Origin: AC-69 sp044869895
Lineage (GTDB): Bacteria; Actinomycetota; UBA4738; HRBIN12
Length of the DNA: 22,250 nucleotides
Direction of reading: 5' to 3'
NCBI GenBank assembly: GCA_044869895.1
Contig: JBIOXZ010000124.1
Coordinates: 1 to 22,250, forward strand
Shown: positions 10,101 to 16,722 of the stretch, piece after piece
Position numbering within the stretch: the first letter of the stretch is position 1
How the letters are laid out: each line of letters begins with the position of its first letter
Notes under the pieces: model-generated
Database searches by the model: none
Seen by the model: the letters and a program-made list of their open reading frames with translations, nothing else
What the model was told of the DNA's origin: nothing
Made by a program: the position numbers and the translations under genes

Positions 10101-10538
10101 CGTGATGAGACGGCACAGGTTGGCGTATCCCCGGTCGTCCTGGGCGATGAGGATCACGTTGGTGGCAGCGGGGACGGGGACTCCGGGCTGTGGGTCCCCT
10201 CGTCGCTCGGCGGGCAATATGCCGCAGGAACCTCCACGGCGCCTCGCTCCTCGACCCACACCCTCCGCCCCCATCCCCGCCGCCGACCCTAGATCGACCC
10301 GGCCGACCGCGACCTCTCTCACCGTCAGGGTGGCGCCGAGGATGGGTTTCACCCCGGCCTTTCGGCACGCGGCGACGAACCGGGCGGTCCCATACAGCCC
10401 GTCCCGATCGGTGAGCGCCACCGCCGGCATACCGAGCCCGGCCGCACGGCGCGCCAGGTCCTCGGGAGAGAACGCCCCGTCCTTCAAGGAGAAGAAGGAC
10501 CGGACATCGAGGTGCACGAATCCGGGGGAGGTTCCCAA
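7176..10538 (-). CDS. dnaE2: Error-prone DNA polymerase III alpha subunit (DnaE2-type)
   Basis: A C-family polymerase of 1120 residues, the length of DnaE2 and shorter than most replicative DnaE1 proteins. The domain order is PHP (1-300), palm with PDIDVDVESARRED (catalytic Asp434 and Asp436), fingers with GCFQIESPGQRELL and FRPGPVKSDMIRPYLNRRHG, and ASFGFCKAHAAAFA, where DnaE1 usually has GYGFNKSHA. An OB fold lies near the C-terminus. The PHP metal positions are altered: VHLDVRS replaces an HxH motif and LTDRDG replaces LTDHDG, so metal-dependent proofreading is unlikely. Residues of about 77-125 form a Gly/Arg-rich insertion. The start is a TTG without a clear Shine-Dalgarno, 15 bases after the DUF6504 stop; GTG 10517 is an alternative. 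It is the middle gene of an SOS operon. Confidence 0.92.
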   Translation of the reverse strand: MGTSPGFVHLDVRSFFSLKDGAFSPEDLARRAAGLGMPAVALTDRDGLYGTARFVAACRKAGVKPILGATLTVREVAVGRVDLGSAAGMGAEGVGRGARRRGGSCGILPAERRGDPQPGVPVPAATNVILIAQDDRGYANLCRLITDAHMTGERGDPSLASEQICAHAHGLLCLLGPSSLPGSLAVDGRFDAARNAIGPFRETFGERLFVAIQHRLEPNSAAEVRMLLRLAEWIGAKAVATNPVRYLVPGDAFLADALECMREIVPVASHHVSRVNAEGFLKPAGEMRALFAERPDLCDRTIEIADSCTFDIGLGTVHFPDFPTPRGRSAASVLAERCWRGIDGRGMEATPEVKDRLDLELALIQRMGYAAYFLTVADIVADIKAMGIRCACRGSAAGSLVCYLTGISDVDAVRHDLVFERFLNPLRDELPDIDVDVESARREDVYDMILSRYGQDRCACVTMVDTYRARSSIREVGKALGYPDVEVDTVAKAFPHIGAQDIRKAIEILPELAGSNLATGQLELLFRVAERLEGFPRHLALHPSGIVLSDDDLVNRVPLERSFQGYRMIQADKDDVEVLGYLKLDVLGVRMLSSMRHALDEIARTEALKVDLDQIPLDDGPTFELIRTSDTLGCFQIESPGQRELLQKLQPTRWEDLIVDISLFRPGPVKSDMIRPYLNRRHGMERPVYAHPALRPALHETFGVIVYHEQVMRTLAALAGYDLTTADRIRRHLDDDAELPSLREDFLNRARERGVPDDVAETTWDDVAQFASFGFCKAHAAAFAVPTYQSAYLKAHFPAHFLAGVLTHDPGMYPRRLILEDAREHGIEILPLDVNASEPDYVAERVGADYGIRLALKDVHGISDAEVRSIQETRAERPFRDVGDFLRRTNVSRPVVEALAHAGAFDALPAGTRRDRLYEAMVSDPQREGDQLALDLWSASSQANGPRFSLTEYSDAERVRAELEVLGLDASRHVVSFFGPLLADLGVTWARDLHKERSDAMVVVAGVKVASQTPAVRSGQRIVFLTLDDATGPVEVVVFEKVQAKVLKTVFHSFVLAVRGRLRRTGVKGVSIIAEDAWDLTRLQQARRAGRLSEALAEGDPFPGLPPRKLWHASGGSAGW

Positions 10539-10553
10539 TCGCTTCGTCGAAGA

Positions 10554-10799
10554 TCAGTCCCAGAGGCGCTCCACGTGCCACCGGTCGGCGGCCCGGTCGT
10601 GGTACAGGTCCCACACCGCCCCGCCCCTGGCCTCCACCCGCCAGTACTCGCGGTCACGGCCGTCGGCCCACCAGCGGCCCTCGACCCGCCACCGGCCGAT
10701 CACGTCGGCCACCTCGTAGCGCCGGTCCCGCCACATGAACACGGCGGGCATCCCGGCGTCCCGCTCGACCCGCACCTCATCGTCGTACCGCTTGGCCAT
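10554..10799 (-). CDS. DUF6504 family protein, first gene of the SOS mutagenesis operon
   Basis: An 81-residue protein rich in Trp, Arg and Asp (FMWRDRRYEVADVIGRWRVEGRWWADG...RDREYWRVEA...WDLYHDRAADRWHVERLWD). This matches DUF6504, a small family that in Streptomyces and relatives sits beside dnaE2 or imuB genes. The ATG at 10799 lies 30 bases downstream of a perfect LexA box. The gene ends 15 bases before dnaE2. The sequence looks like a small beta-rich domain, and a structural or regulatory role in the mutasome is only an inference from context. Confidence 0.85.
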   Translation of the reverse strand: MAKRYDDEVRVERDAGMPAVFMWRDRRYEVADVIGRWRVEGRWWADGRDREYWRVEARGGAVWDLYHDRAADRWHVERLWD

Positions 10800-10829
10800 A
10801 GCCGGTCCGCCTCGATCCTCGCCTGCCAG

Positions 10830-10845
10830 TCGAACGTATGTTCGA
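10830..10845 (-). promoter_or_regulatory. LexA (SOS) operator
   Basis: TCGAACGTATGTTCGA is a perfect palindrome of the actinobacterial/Bacillus SOS box type (CGAAC-N4-GTTCG). It sits 30 bases before the DUF6504 ATG and 13 bases downstream of the -10 box of the minus-strand promoter, so it spans roughly +7 to +22 of the predicted transcript. Bound LexA would block DUF6504-dnaE2-dinB transcription. It could also affect the divergent ftcD gene, but lies about 100 bases upstream of that promoter candidate. Confidence 0.9.
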
Positions 10846-10858
10846 GAGGGGAAAACCG

Positions 10859-10888
10859 ACTCTACCCCCGGGCCCGGACAACGGTCAA
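10859..10888 (-). promoter_or_regulatory. Promoter of the DUF6504-dnaE2-dinB operon
   Basis: On the minus strand, TTGACC (10888-10883) and TAGAGT (10864-10859) are separated by 18 bases. This is the best -35/-10 pair in the window, placed just upstream of the LexA box. Confidence 0.6.
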
Positions 10889-10944
10889 GCCGAGGTGTTT
10901 TCGGGAGGAGCGGATGGGCGTTCGTGCCGGCGGGCGCCGGTCGG

Positions 10945-10950
10945 TATCGT
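10945..10950 (+). promoter_or_regulatory. Candidate -10 box (TATCGT) for the ftcD operon
   Basis: TATCGT, preceded by CGG, lies 19 bases before the ftcD ATG. No good -35 is visible. A promoter here would give a leader of only about 12 bases, enough for the GGAGG at 10961-10965. Confidence 0.3.
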
Positions 10951-10969
10951 TCCGGCGCGAGGAGGATGG

Positions 10970-11902
10970 ATGGCCGAAGCTGAACCGGATGAGCCGCTCG
11001 TGGCCGTCGTCCCCAACTTCAGCGAGGGCCGCCGACGGGACGTCATCGACGCCATCTGCGCCGCCCTGGAGGTCCCCGGCGCCCACCTGGTCTACCGGCA
11101 GTCCGATCCGGACCACAACCGGCTCGATACGACGGTGCTCGGCACCCCGGATGCCGTGCGCCGGAGCGCCCTCGCCGGCGCCGCGAAGGCCGTCGAGCTG
11201 ATCGACATGGAGCGGCATACGGGCAGCCATCCGAGGATGGGCGCCGCGGATGTGATCCCGTTCGTGCCGCTTCGAGGGATCACGATGGACGAGACCGTCG
11301 AGCTCGCGCGCGGCGTCGCACGCGAGCTCGCCGACACCCTGCACCTCCCCGTCTACCTGTACGACCGGGCCGCGCTCGTCCCCGAGCGGCGCAGCTTGGC
11401 CGAGATCCGCAAGGGCGAGTACGAGGTGCTCAAGGAGGCCGTGGCCCGAGGGGAGCGGCTTCCCGACTTCGGACCGCACGCGATCGGTCGAGCCGGCGCC
11501 ACCGCGGTTGGCGCGCGGAAGCCCCTGATCGCGTTCAACGTCTATCTCTCCGGCACCGACGAGGCGGGGGCCAAGGAGATCGCCCGCGCGGTACGCGAGT
11601 CCTCGGGTGGCCTGCCGGCGGTCCGGGCCATCGGCTTCCTGGTCCCCGAACGGGGCGGTGTGACCGTCTCGATGAACCTCGTGGACCACGAGGTGACCGG
11701 GTTGCGCTCGGCCTTCGAGGCGGTGAGGGTTGAGGCCGACAAGCGGGGCATGGCGACGCTGTCGAGCGAGATCGTCGGCCTGGTCCCCCAGGCCGCGATA
11801 ACCGATCAGGACGTGATCGATCTTCGACTGGAGGGGTTCGATGAGGACCACCAGATCCTGGAGCGGCTGGTGAACCGGGCGAGGCGGGGCGGGCGATCGT
11901 GA
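10970..11902 (+). CDS. ftcD: Glutamate formimidoyltransferase
   Basis: A 310-residue protein, the size of the free-standing transferase. It carries the family landmarks VPNFSEGRRRDVIDAI near the N-terminus, DPDHNRLDTTVLG, IDMERHTGSHPRMGAADVIPFVPL (which contains the active-site His) and GARKPLIAFNVYL. The reaction moves the formimidoyl group between N-formimidoyl-glutamate and tetrahydrofolate, in histidine breakdown or one-carbon supply. ATG 10970 is chosen because GGAGG (10961-10965) is 4 bases upstream; an in-frame ATG at 10838 falls inside the LexA box. The stop overlaps the cyclodeaminase start by 4 bases (GTGA). No hutH, hutU or hutI gene is visible here. Confidence 0.92.
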   Translation: MAEAEPDEPLVAVVPNFSEGRRRDVIDAICAALEVPGAHLVYRQSDPDHNRLDTTVLGTPDAVRRSALAGAAKAVELIDMERHTGSHPRMGAADVIPFVPLRGITMDETVELARGVARELADTLHLPVYLYDRAALVPERRSLAEIRKGEYEVLKEAVARGERLPDFGPHAIGRAGATAVGARKPLIAFNVYLSGTDEAGAKEIARAVRESSGGLPAVRAIGFLVPERGGVTVSMNLVDHEVTGLRSAFEAVRVEADKRGMATLSSEIVGLVPQAAITDQDVIDLRLEGFDEDHQILERLVNRARRGGRS

Positions 11903-12528
11903 TCGGCGAGCAGACCATCGACCGGTTCGTTGCCACGCTCGCCTCCGACTCCCCCACCCCGGGGGGCGGCGCCGTCGCCGCCCTGGCCGGGGCGGCCGGC
12001 GCAGCCCTCATCGAGATGGTGTGCAACCTCACGATCGACAAGAAGAACTACGAGGACTCGTGGGACCGGATGCGCGAGCTCCGCGGCCAGGCCGAACGAG
12101 CTCGAAGCGAGCTCGTGGCGTTGGCAGACCGGGACGCGACCGCGTTCGACGGCGTGATGGAGGCCTTCCGCATGCCCAAGGACACCGAGGAGCAGCGGGC
12201 CGTCCGGGCGGCGGCGATCCAGGACGGCTATCTCGCGGCGTCCCAGGTTCCGCTGGAGATCGCCAAGGCCTCCGCTTCCCTCATGCCGATCGCCCTGGAG
12301 ACCGTGGAGGCGGGGAACGTGAACGCGGCCTCCGACGGGGTGTCGGCCGCGCAGATGCTGTTCGCGGGGACGGCGTGCGCGATCTACAACGTCCAGATCA
12401 ACGCCGCCGCGCTCAAGGACGAGGCCGCGGCCGTGGCGCTCCGGGACGAGGTCGCAGCATTGCAGGGCAAGGTCGAGGGGTTGCTCGCCGCGGCGAACGC
12501 CGCCTTCGCGACGCGTCTCGCGTCGTAG
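11899..12528 (+). CDS. Formimidoyltetrahydrofolate cyclodeaminase
   Basis: A 209-residue all-helical protein matching the cyclodeaminase/cyclohydrolase family (FTCD C-terminal domain, FchA). The signature is TPGGGAVAALAGAAGAALIEMVCNLTI near residue 20, followed by DRDATAFDGVMEAFRMPKDTEEQ. It would convert 5-formimidoyl-THF to 5,10-methenyl-THF and ammonia. It starts at a GTG that overlaps the ftcD stop (GTGA), so this organism uses two separate coupled chains where mammals fuse both activities. A methenyl-THF cyclohydrolase role is the alternative, but the coupling with ftcD favours cyclodeaminase. Confidence 0.88.
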   Translation: MIGEQTIDRFVATLASDSPTPGGGAVAALAGAAGAALIEMVCNLTIDKKNYEDSWDRMRELRGQAERARSELVALADRDATAFDGVMEAFRMPKDTEEQRAVRAAAIQDGYLAASQVPLEIAKASASLMPIALETVEAGNVNAASDGVSAAQMLFAGTACAIYNVQINAAALKDEAAAVALRDEVAALQGKVEGLLAAANAAFATRLAS

Positions 12529-12534
12529 CCACGC

Positions 12535-13140
12535 GTGCGCCGCTTTCGAACCGGCGAGCCCATCGTCCTCAGGGAGATATGGCGGGGCCAGATCTGGTCC
12601 GCCCGACCGATGATCGTGGTCCACGACGAGGAGGACCAACGGATCCTCTACACGCCGAACGGCATCCGGCTGATGGTCGCGGCGTGGAACGGGAAGGAGC
12701 TCCGGCTACCGGAGGGCGAGTGGGATCTCCTCGAACGGACGTGGGCCAGGGGACCGATCCTCTCCTTCTCCTGGCCCGCCGTTGGCCATGCAATCCTGCT
12801 GTTCTTCCATCCGGACCGGACCGCGTGGACCTGGTACGTGAACGTCGAGTCGCCCCTTCGTCCGACGGAGCTCGGCTTCGATACCGAGGATCGCGTCCTC
12901 GACGTGGTGGTTGCCCCGGACCGATCGGGCTGGGAGTGGAAGGACCGGGAGGAGCTGGAGGAGTCGGTCCGGCGGGGCCTGTTCACGCCGGCCCAGGCGG
13001 CGGAGTTCGAGGCCGAGGCCGAACGCGGGCTTCGCCGGCTCCTGGACCGGGAGCCGCCGTTCGATCGGGACTGGACGACCTGGCGCCCCGATCCTTCCTG
13101 GGCCGTGCCCGAGCTCCCGCCGGGATGGGACGCCGTCTAG
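12535..13140 (+). CDS. DUF402 family protein (nucleotide phosphatase/FomD-like)
   Basis: A 201-residue protein with an N-terminal beta-barrel region rich in Trp (VLREIWRGQIWSARPMIVV), then the DUF402 core WYVNVESPLRPTELGFDTEDRVLDVVVAPDRSGWEWKDREELEE. A helical tail ends in PDPSWAVPELPPGWDAV. Characterised DUF402 proteins hydrolyse nucleoside di- or triphosphates or cytidylyl phosphonates (FomD). The acidic residues of the core (D in LDVVV, D and E in KDREELEE) are candidates for metal binding. It begins at a GTG 6 bases after the cyclodeaminase stop, so it is probably co-transcribed. The substrate is unknown, and a link with folate chemistry is not established. Confidence 0.82.
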   Translation: MRRFRTGEPIVLREIWRGQIWSARPMIVVHDEEDQRILYTPNGIRLMVAAWNGKELRLPEGEWDLLERTWARGPILSFSWPAVGHAILLFFHPDRTAWTWYVNVESPLRPTELGFDTEDRVLDVVVAPDRSGWEWKDREELEESVRRGLFTPAQAAEFEAEAERGLRRLLDREPPFDRDWTTWRPDPSWAVPELPPGWDAV

Positions 13141-13151
13141 GGTATGCGGCG

Positions 13152-14399
13152 ATGCCAAATCTCGATCCCTCGGCCCTCCGGCTAAGGTTCCCCGCACTGA
13201 GCAGAACGGTCGACGGACGGCCTTGCGTCTTCGCCGACGCGCCAGGTGGCACCCAGGTCCCGGAGGCGGTCATCGAGGCCATGGGCGCCCATCTGCGAAC
13301 GAGTAACGCGAACACGCACGGAGCCTTTGTCACCAGCGCCGAGACGGACCGCCTGATCGAGGAGGCGCATCGCGCGGGCGCCGATCTCCTCGGCTGCGGC
13401 TCCGATGAGGTCGTGTTCGGTCCGAACGCCACCACGTTGCTGTTCGCGCTCTCGCGCTCCGTCGCGCGAACCATCAGACCAGAGGACGAGATCGTCGTCA
13501 CCCGGCTGGACCACGACGCGAACATCCGGCCATGGCTCATGGTGGCCGAGGACGCGGGGGCCACGGTTCGATGGGTCGACGTCAGCGACGACGACGTGAC
13601 GATCGATCGCGCGTCGTTCGATGACGCCCTGTCCGACCGGACGAAGGTGGTGGCCTTCACGCTGGCGTCGAACGCGGTTGGCACGGTGCCGCGTGCGGAG
13701 GAGCTGGCCCGCGCCGCGCACGATGCGGGTGCCCTCGTCGTGTGCGACGGCGTCCACGTGGCGCAGCATCGGCTCATCGACGTGCATGCGATCGGGGCCG
13801 ACGTGGTGGTCTGCTCCCCGTACAAGATCTTCGGTCCGCACCTGGGCATGCTGTTCGGTCGCCGGGAGCTGCTGGGATCGTGGCGCCCGTACAAGGTCCG
13901 GCCGGCGAGCGAGGATGTCCCCCACCGATGGGAGACCGGGACCCAGAACCACGAGGGGCTCGCGGGGTTCGTGGCCGCCGTCGACTACCTGGCCGACGCG
14001 GGAAGAACGTACGGGAACCCCTCCGGCGCGAGACGCCGGGACGCGATCGCCGAAGCCTTCGAGGCCATCGGGGCCCACGAGGCCATCCTGTCGCGCCGGT
14101 TCCTCGAGGGCATCGACGACATCGACGATCTCCGCCTGTTCGGCATCGCCGACACCGACCGGGTGGAGGAGCGGACCCCGACGTTCGCCGTCCGCCTGGG
14201 CGACCAGCACCCCTTGGAGACGGCCAAGCTCCTCGGGGAGCGCGGGATCTTCGTGTGGAACGGTCACTATTACGCCCTCGAGCTGATGGAGCGCCTGGGC
14301 CTGGAGGAAACCGGCGGGGCGGTACGGGTGGGGTTCTGCCATTACAACACGGACCAGGAGGTCGACCGGGTCCTCGCGGAGCTGGCGTCGCTGACGTGA
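13152..14399 (+). CDS. Class V aminotransferase, cysteine desulfurase-like (VC1184-type subfamily)
   Basis: A 415-residue PLP enzyme of fold type I. The lysine expected to hold PLP is in CSPYKIFGPHLGMLFGR (about residue 224), preceded by VCDGVHVAQHRLIDV. The C-terminal part, IFVWNGHYYALELMERLGL and GAVRVGFCHYNTDQEVDRVL, matches the desulfurase-like subfamily typified by Vibrio VC1184. The catalytic-cysteine loop of IscS/SufS is not visible, so a true cysteine desulfurase activity is doubtful. ATG 13152 is chosen 11 bases after the DUF402 stop, with AGGGT upstream. It is the last gene of the ftcD run; sqdB follows after 87 bases with its own promoter candidate. The substrate is unknown; cysteine sulfinate or another beta-substituted alanine are options. 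Confidence 0.88.
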   Translation: MPNLDPSALRLRFPALSRTVDGRPCVFADAPGGTQVPEAVIEAMGAHLRTSNANTHGAFVTSAETDRLIEEAHRAGADLLGCGSDEVVFGPNATTLLFALSRSVARTIRPEDEIVVTRLDHDANIRPWLMVAEDAGATVRWVDVSDDDVTIDRASFDDALSDRTKVVAFTLASNAVGTVPRAEELARAAHDAGALVVCDGVHVAQHRLIDVHAIGADVVVCSPYKIFGPHLGMLFGRRELLGSWRPYKVRPASEDVPHRWETGTQNHEGLAGFVAAVDYLADAGRTYGNPSGARRRDAIAEAFEAIGAHEAILSRRFLEGIDDIDDLRLFGIADTDRVEERTPTFAVRLGDQHPLETAKLLGERGIFVWNGHYYALELMERLGLEETGGAVRVGFCHYNTDQEVDRVLAELASLT

Positions 14400-14444
14400 G
14401 CCGCCGGAGCAACTCCGACGGATTTCCGCAGGTCGGAGCGCGGG

Positions 14445-14450
14445 TAGAAT
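14445..14450 (+). promoter_or_regulatory. Candidate -10 box (TAGAAT) for sqdB
   Basis: TAGAAT preceded by CGGG lies 36 bases upstream of the sqdB ATG, in the only sizeable gap (87 bases) between genes of this strand. No recognisable -35 is present. AGAGG at 14476-14480 serves as ribosome binding site, 6 bases from the start. Confidence 0.42.
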
Positions 14451-14486
14451 TGGCCGGGTTCCCGCACCGAACCTGAGAGGAACGCG

Positions 14487-15665
14487 ATGCGCATCCTGAT
14501 CCTGGGCGGCGACGGCTACCTCGGGTGGCCGACGTCCATGCACTTCTGCCGGCGCGGCCACGAGGTGCACGCGCTCGACGACTACCTGCGACGCCGGGCC
14601 CACACCGAGGCCGGCACCGACTCCCTCACCCGGATCCTCCCGTCCCTCCCAGCCCGGGCGAAGGCCTGGCGTGAGGTCACCGGCCTGGAGATCGAGGTGA
14701 CCGAGGGCGACCTGTTGGACTGGGAGGTCGTGGAACGGGTCTTCCGAGAGTTCCAGCCGGAGGCCATCGTCCACTACGGTGAGATGCCCTCGGCACCCTA
14801 CTCGATGATCGACCGTGAGCACGCCTCGTTCACCCAGACGAACAACGTGATCGGCACCCTGAACGTCCTGTTCGCCATGACCGAGCTCGCCCCTCAGGCC
14901 CACCTGGTCAAGCTGGGCACGATGGGCGAGTACGGCACGCCGAACATCGACATCGAGGAGGGGTTCATCACCATCCAGCACAAGGGCCGAAGCGACACCC
15001 TGCCCTTCCCCAAGATGCCGGGGAGCCTCTACCACCTGAGCAAGGTGCACGACTCGCACAACATCCAGTTCGCCTGTCGCATCTGGGGACTGCGGTCCAC
15101 GGACCTCAACCAGGGCGTCGTGTACGGCATCGAGACGGACGAGACGACACTCCACCCCAGCCTGGCCACACGGTTCGACTACGACGAGGTCTTTGGCACC
15201 GCGCTGAACCGGTTCTGCCTCCAGGCCGTTATCGGCCACCCGCTCACGGTATACGGGAAGGGAGGCCAGACTCGCGGCTACCTGAACATCGTCGACACGC
15301 TGCGGTGCGTCGAGCTCGCCGTCCAGAATCCCCCCGAGCCCGGGGAATATCGGGTGTTCAATCAGTTCACCGAGCAGTTCTCCATCCTGGACCTGGCCCG
15401 ACAGGTACACGACGCGGGCGCGGCGTACGGCTTGCCCGTCGAGGTGCGTCACCTCGACAATCCGCGGGTGGAGTCAGAGGAGCATTACTACAACCCCGCG
15501 CACACGAAACTCCTCGACCTCGGGCTGGAGCCCCACCTGCTGTCGGAGACGCTGATCGAGTCGATGTTCTCGGCGATCGAACGGCACAAGGACCGCGTCA
15601 TCCTGGATCACATCATGCCGAGCACCAGGTGGCGTCCGCCGGCTCGCGAGCGCACGCCACGCTGA
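14487..15665 (+). CDS. sqdB: UDP-sulfoquinovose synthase
   Basis: A 392-residue short-chain dehydrogenase-fold protein that converts UDP-glucose plus sulfite to UDP-sulfoquinovose with bound NAD. The N-terminus is the dinucleotide-binding loop GGDGYLGWP. Strong SQD1/SqdB landmarks follow: MGEYGTPNIDIEEGF, SLYHLSKVHDSHN, STDLNQGVVYG, ETDETTLHP, TVYGKGGQTRGYLNI, FNQFTEQFSI and EEHYYNPAHTKLLDLGLEPH. Thr145, Tyr182, His183 and Lys186 fall at the positions known for plant SQD1 catalysis. The product is the head-group donor for the sulfolipid SQDG, or for a sulfoquinovose-containing glycan. The GT2 gene starts 10 bases after the stop, so the two form an operon. No GT4 SqdX/SQD2-type gene is visible in the window. 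Confidence 0.96.
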   Translation: MRILILGGDGYLGWPTSMHFCRRGHEVHALDDYLRRRAHTEAGTDSLTRILPSLPARAKAWREVTGLEIEVTEGDLLDWEVVERVFREFQPEAIVHYGEMPSAPYSMIDREHASFTQTNNVIGTLNVLFAMTELAPQAHLVKLGTMGEYGTPNIDIEEGFITIQHKGRSDTLPFPKMPGSLYHLSKVHDSHNIQFACRIWGLRSTDLNQGVVYGIETDETTLHPSLATRFDYDEVFGTALNRFCLQAVIGHPLTVYGKGGQTRGYLNIVDTLRCVELAVQNPPEPGEYRVFNQFTEQFSILDLARQVHDAGAAYGLPVEVRHLDNPRVESEEHYYNPAHTKLLDLGLEPHLLSETLIESMFSAIERHKDRVILDHIMPSTRWRPPARERTPR

Positions 15666-15675
15666 GGGACGAGGC

Positions 15676-16722
15676 ATGATCGCCCTGCGGATCCTCGGAG
15701 GGCTGGCGGCGGTCGCGTTCCTCGCCATCGCCATCGCCCGTCACCAACGACGCCGGATCAGCCGGCTATCGCTCATCATCTCGTCGGTCCTCACCATCGG
15801 GGTCCTGCTCCTGGCCATCGTGCCCGACCTGTTCAATCCCATCTTCGATCTCCTGCACTTCAGGCCGGGAAGCGGGCGGCGCCTCACGGCACTGCTGCTC
15901 GTCGCGGTCGCCGTCCTGTTCGCCCTGGTGATCCGGTTGCAGTCCCACGTGGACGTGAACGAGCGGAACGTCCGGCTGCTGGTCGAGGCCTTCGGCAGGG
16001 AACGGTTCGATTGGGACGCGGCCAGGCCCCTGCCGTCGGGGAAGGGCATCGTGGTCATCTCCCCCGCCCACAACGAGGGGGGGAACGTGGGGGCGGTGAT
16101 CCACGCGATGCCCGAGGAGATCGACGGGTACGACGTCGTCCCCATCGTCATCGACGACGGCTCCGTGGACGGCACGGCCGACGCGGCGCGACGGGCGGGA
16201 GCGCTCGTGGCCAGCCTTCCGATCCGCCGGGGCGGAGGGCTGGCGCTCCGGGTGGGTTACGAGATCGCGCTGCGGCTGGGGGCGGACATCGTGGTGACGA
16301 TCGATGCCGACGGGCAGCACCTGCCCGAGGAGATGCCCGTTCTGGTCAAGCCGATCATCGAAGGCCAGGCCGACCACGTGAACGGCTCGCGGATGCTCGG
16401 CGAGTTCGAGCGAGGACCCCTGATCCGTCACGCCGGCGTCCACTTCTTCTCGTGGCTGGTGACCATCCTGGCCGGCCAGCGGATCACCGACGCGTCCAGC
16501 GGGTACCGGGCCACCCGGGCGGACACGCTTCGCAAGCTGGTGCTGGAACAGGACCAGTTCTGGAGCTCGGAGGTGCTGATCGAGTGCCTGCGACACCGAG
16601 CACGGATCGTGGAGGTGCCGGTCACGTTCCTCACCCGGCGCGGCGGGGAGTCGAAGAAGCCGAAGTCGCTTCGCTACGGCTGGCACTTCTCCAAGGCCAT
16701 CGCTAAGACCTGGCTGCGCTAG
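15676..16722 (+). CDS. Membrane-anchored family 2 glycosyltransferase (DUF2304 + GT2)
   Basis: A 348-residue protein with three N-terminal membrane helices (about residues 3-21, 31-50 and 69-87) in a DUF2304-like arrangement. A GT2 domain of the polyprenol-phosphate glycosyltransferase type (DPM1/ArnC-like) follows from about residue 123. Its motifs are ISPAHNEGGNVGAVI, VIDDGSVDGTA, the DxD at Asp210-Asp212 in TIDADGQHLPEE, and SSGYRATRADTLRK. It lies 10 bases after sqdB, so it is the best local candidate to use UDP-sulfoquinovose or to act on the same lipid or glycan; this is inferred from position only. Alternatively it could be an ordinary polyprenyl-phosphate hexose transferase. Its end overlaps the convergent psuG gene by 20 bases. 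Confidence 0.88.
   Translation: MIALRILGGLAAVAFLAIAIARHQRRRISRLSLIISSVLTIGVLLLAIVPDLFNPIFDLLHFRPGSGRRLTALLLVAVAVLFALVIRLQSHVDVNERNVRLLVEAFGRERFDWDAARPLPSGKGIVVISPAHNEGGNVGAVIHAMPEEIDGYDVVPIVIDDGSVDGTADAARRAGALVASLPIRRGGGLALRVGYEIALRLGADIVVTIDADGQHLPEEMPVLVKPIIEGQADHVNGSRMLGEFERGPLIRHAGVHFFSWLVTILAGQRITDASSGYRATRADTLRKLVLEQDQFWSSEVLIECLRHRARIVEVPVTFLTRRGGESKKPKSLRYGWHFSKAIAKTWLR

Noticed and set aside
10838..10969. N-terminal extension of ftcD from the ATG at 10838
   Set aside because: The ATG is inside the LexA palindrome and the extra residues are not family-like; GGAGG supports the start at 10970.
13182..15452. 756-residue minus-strand frame opposite the aminotransferase and sqdB
   Set aside because: Both plus-strand genes are certain from catalytic motifs; this frame is their shadow.
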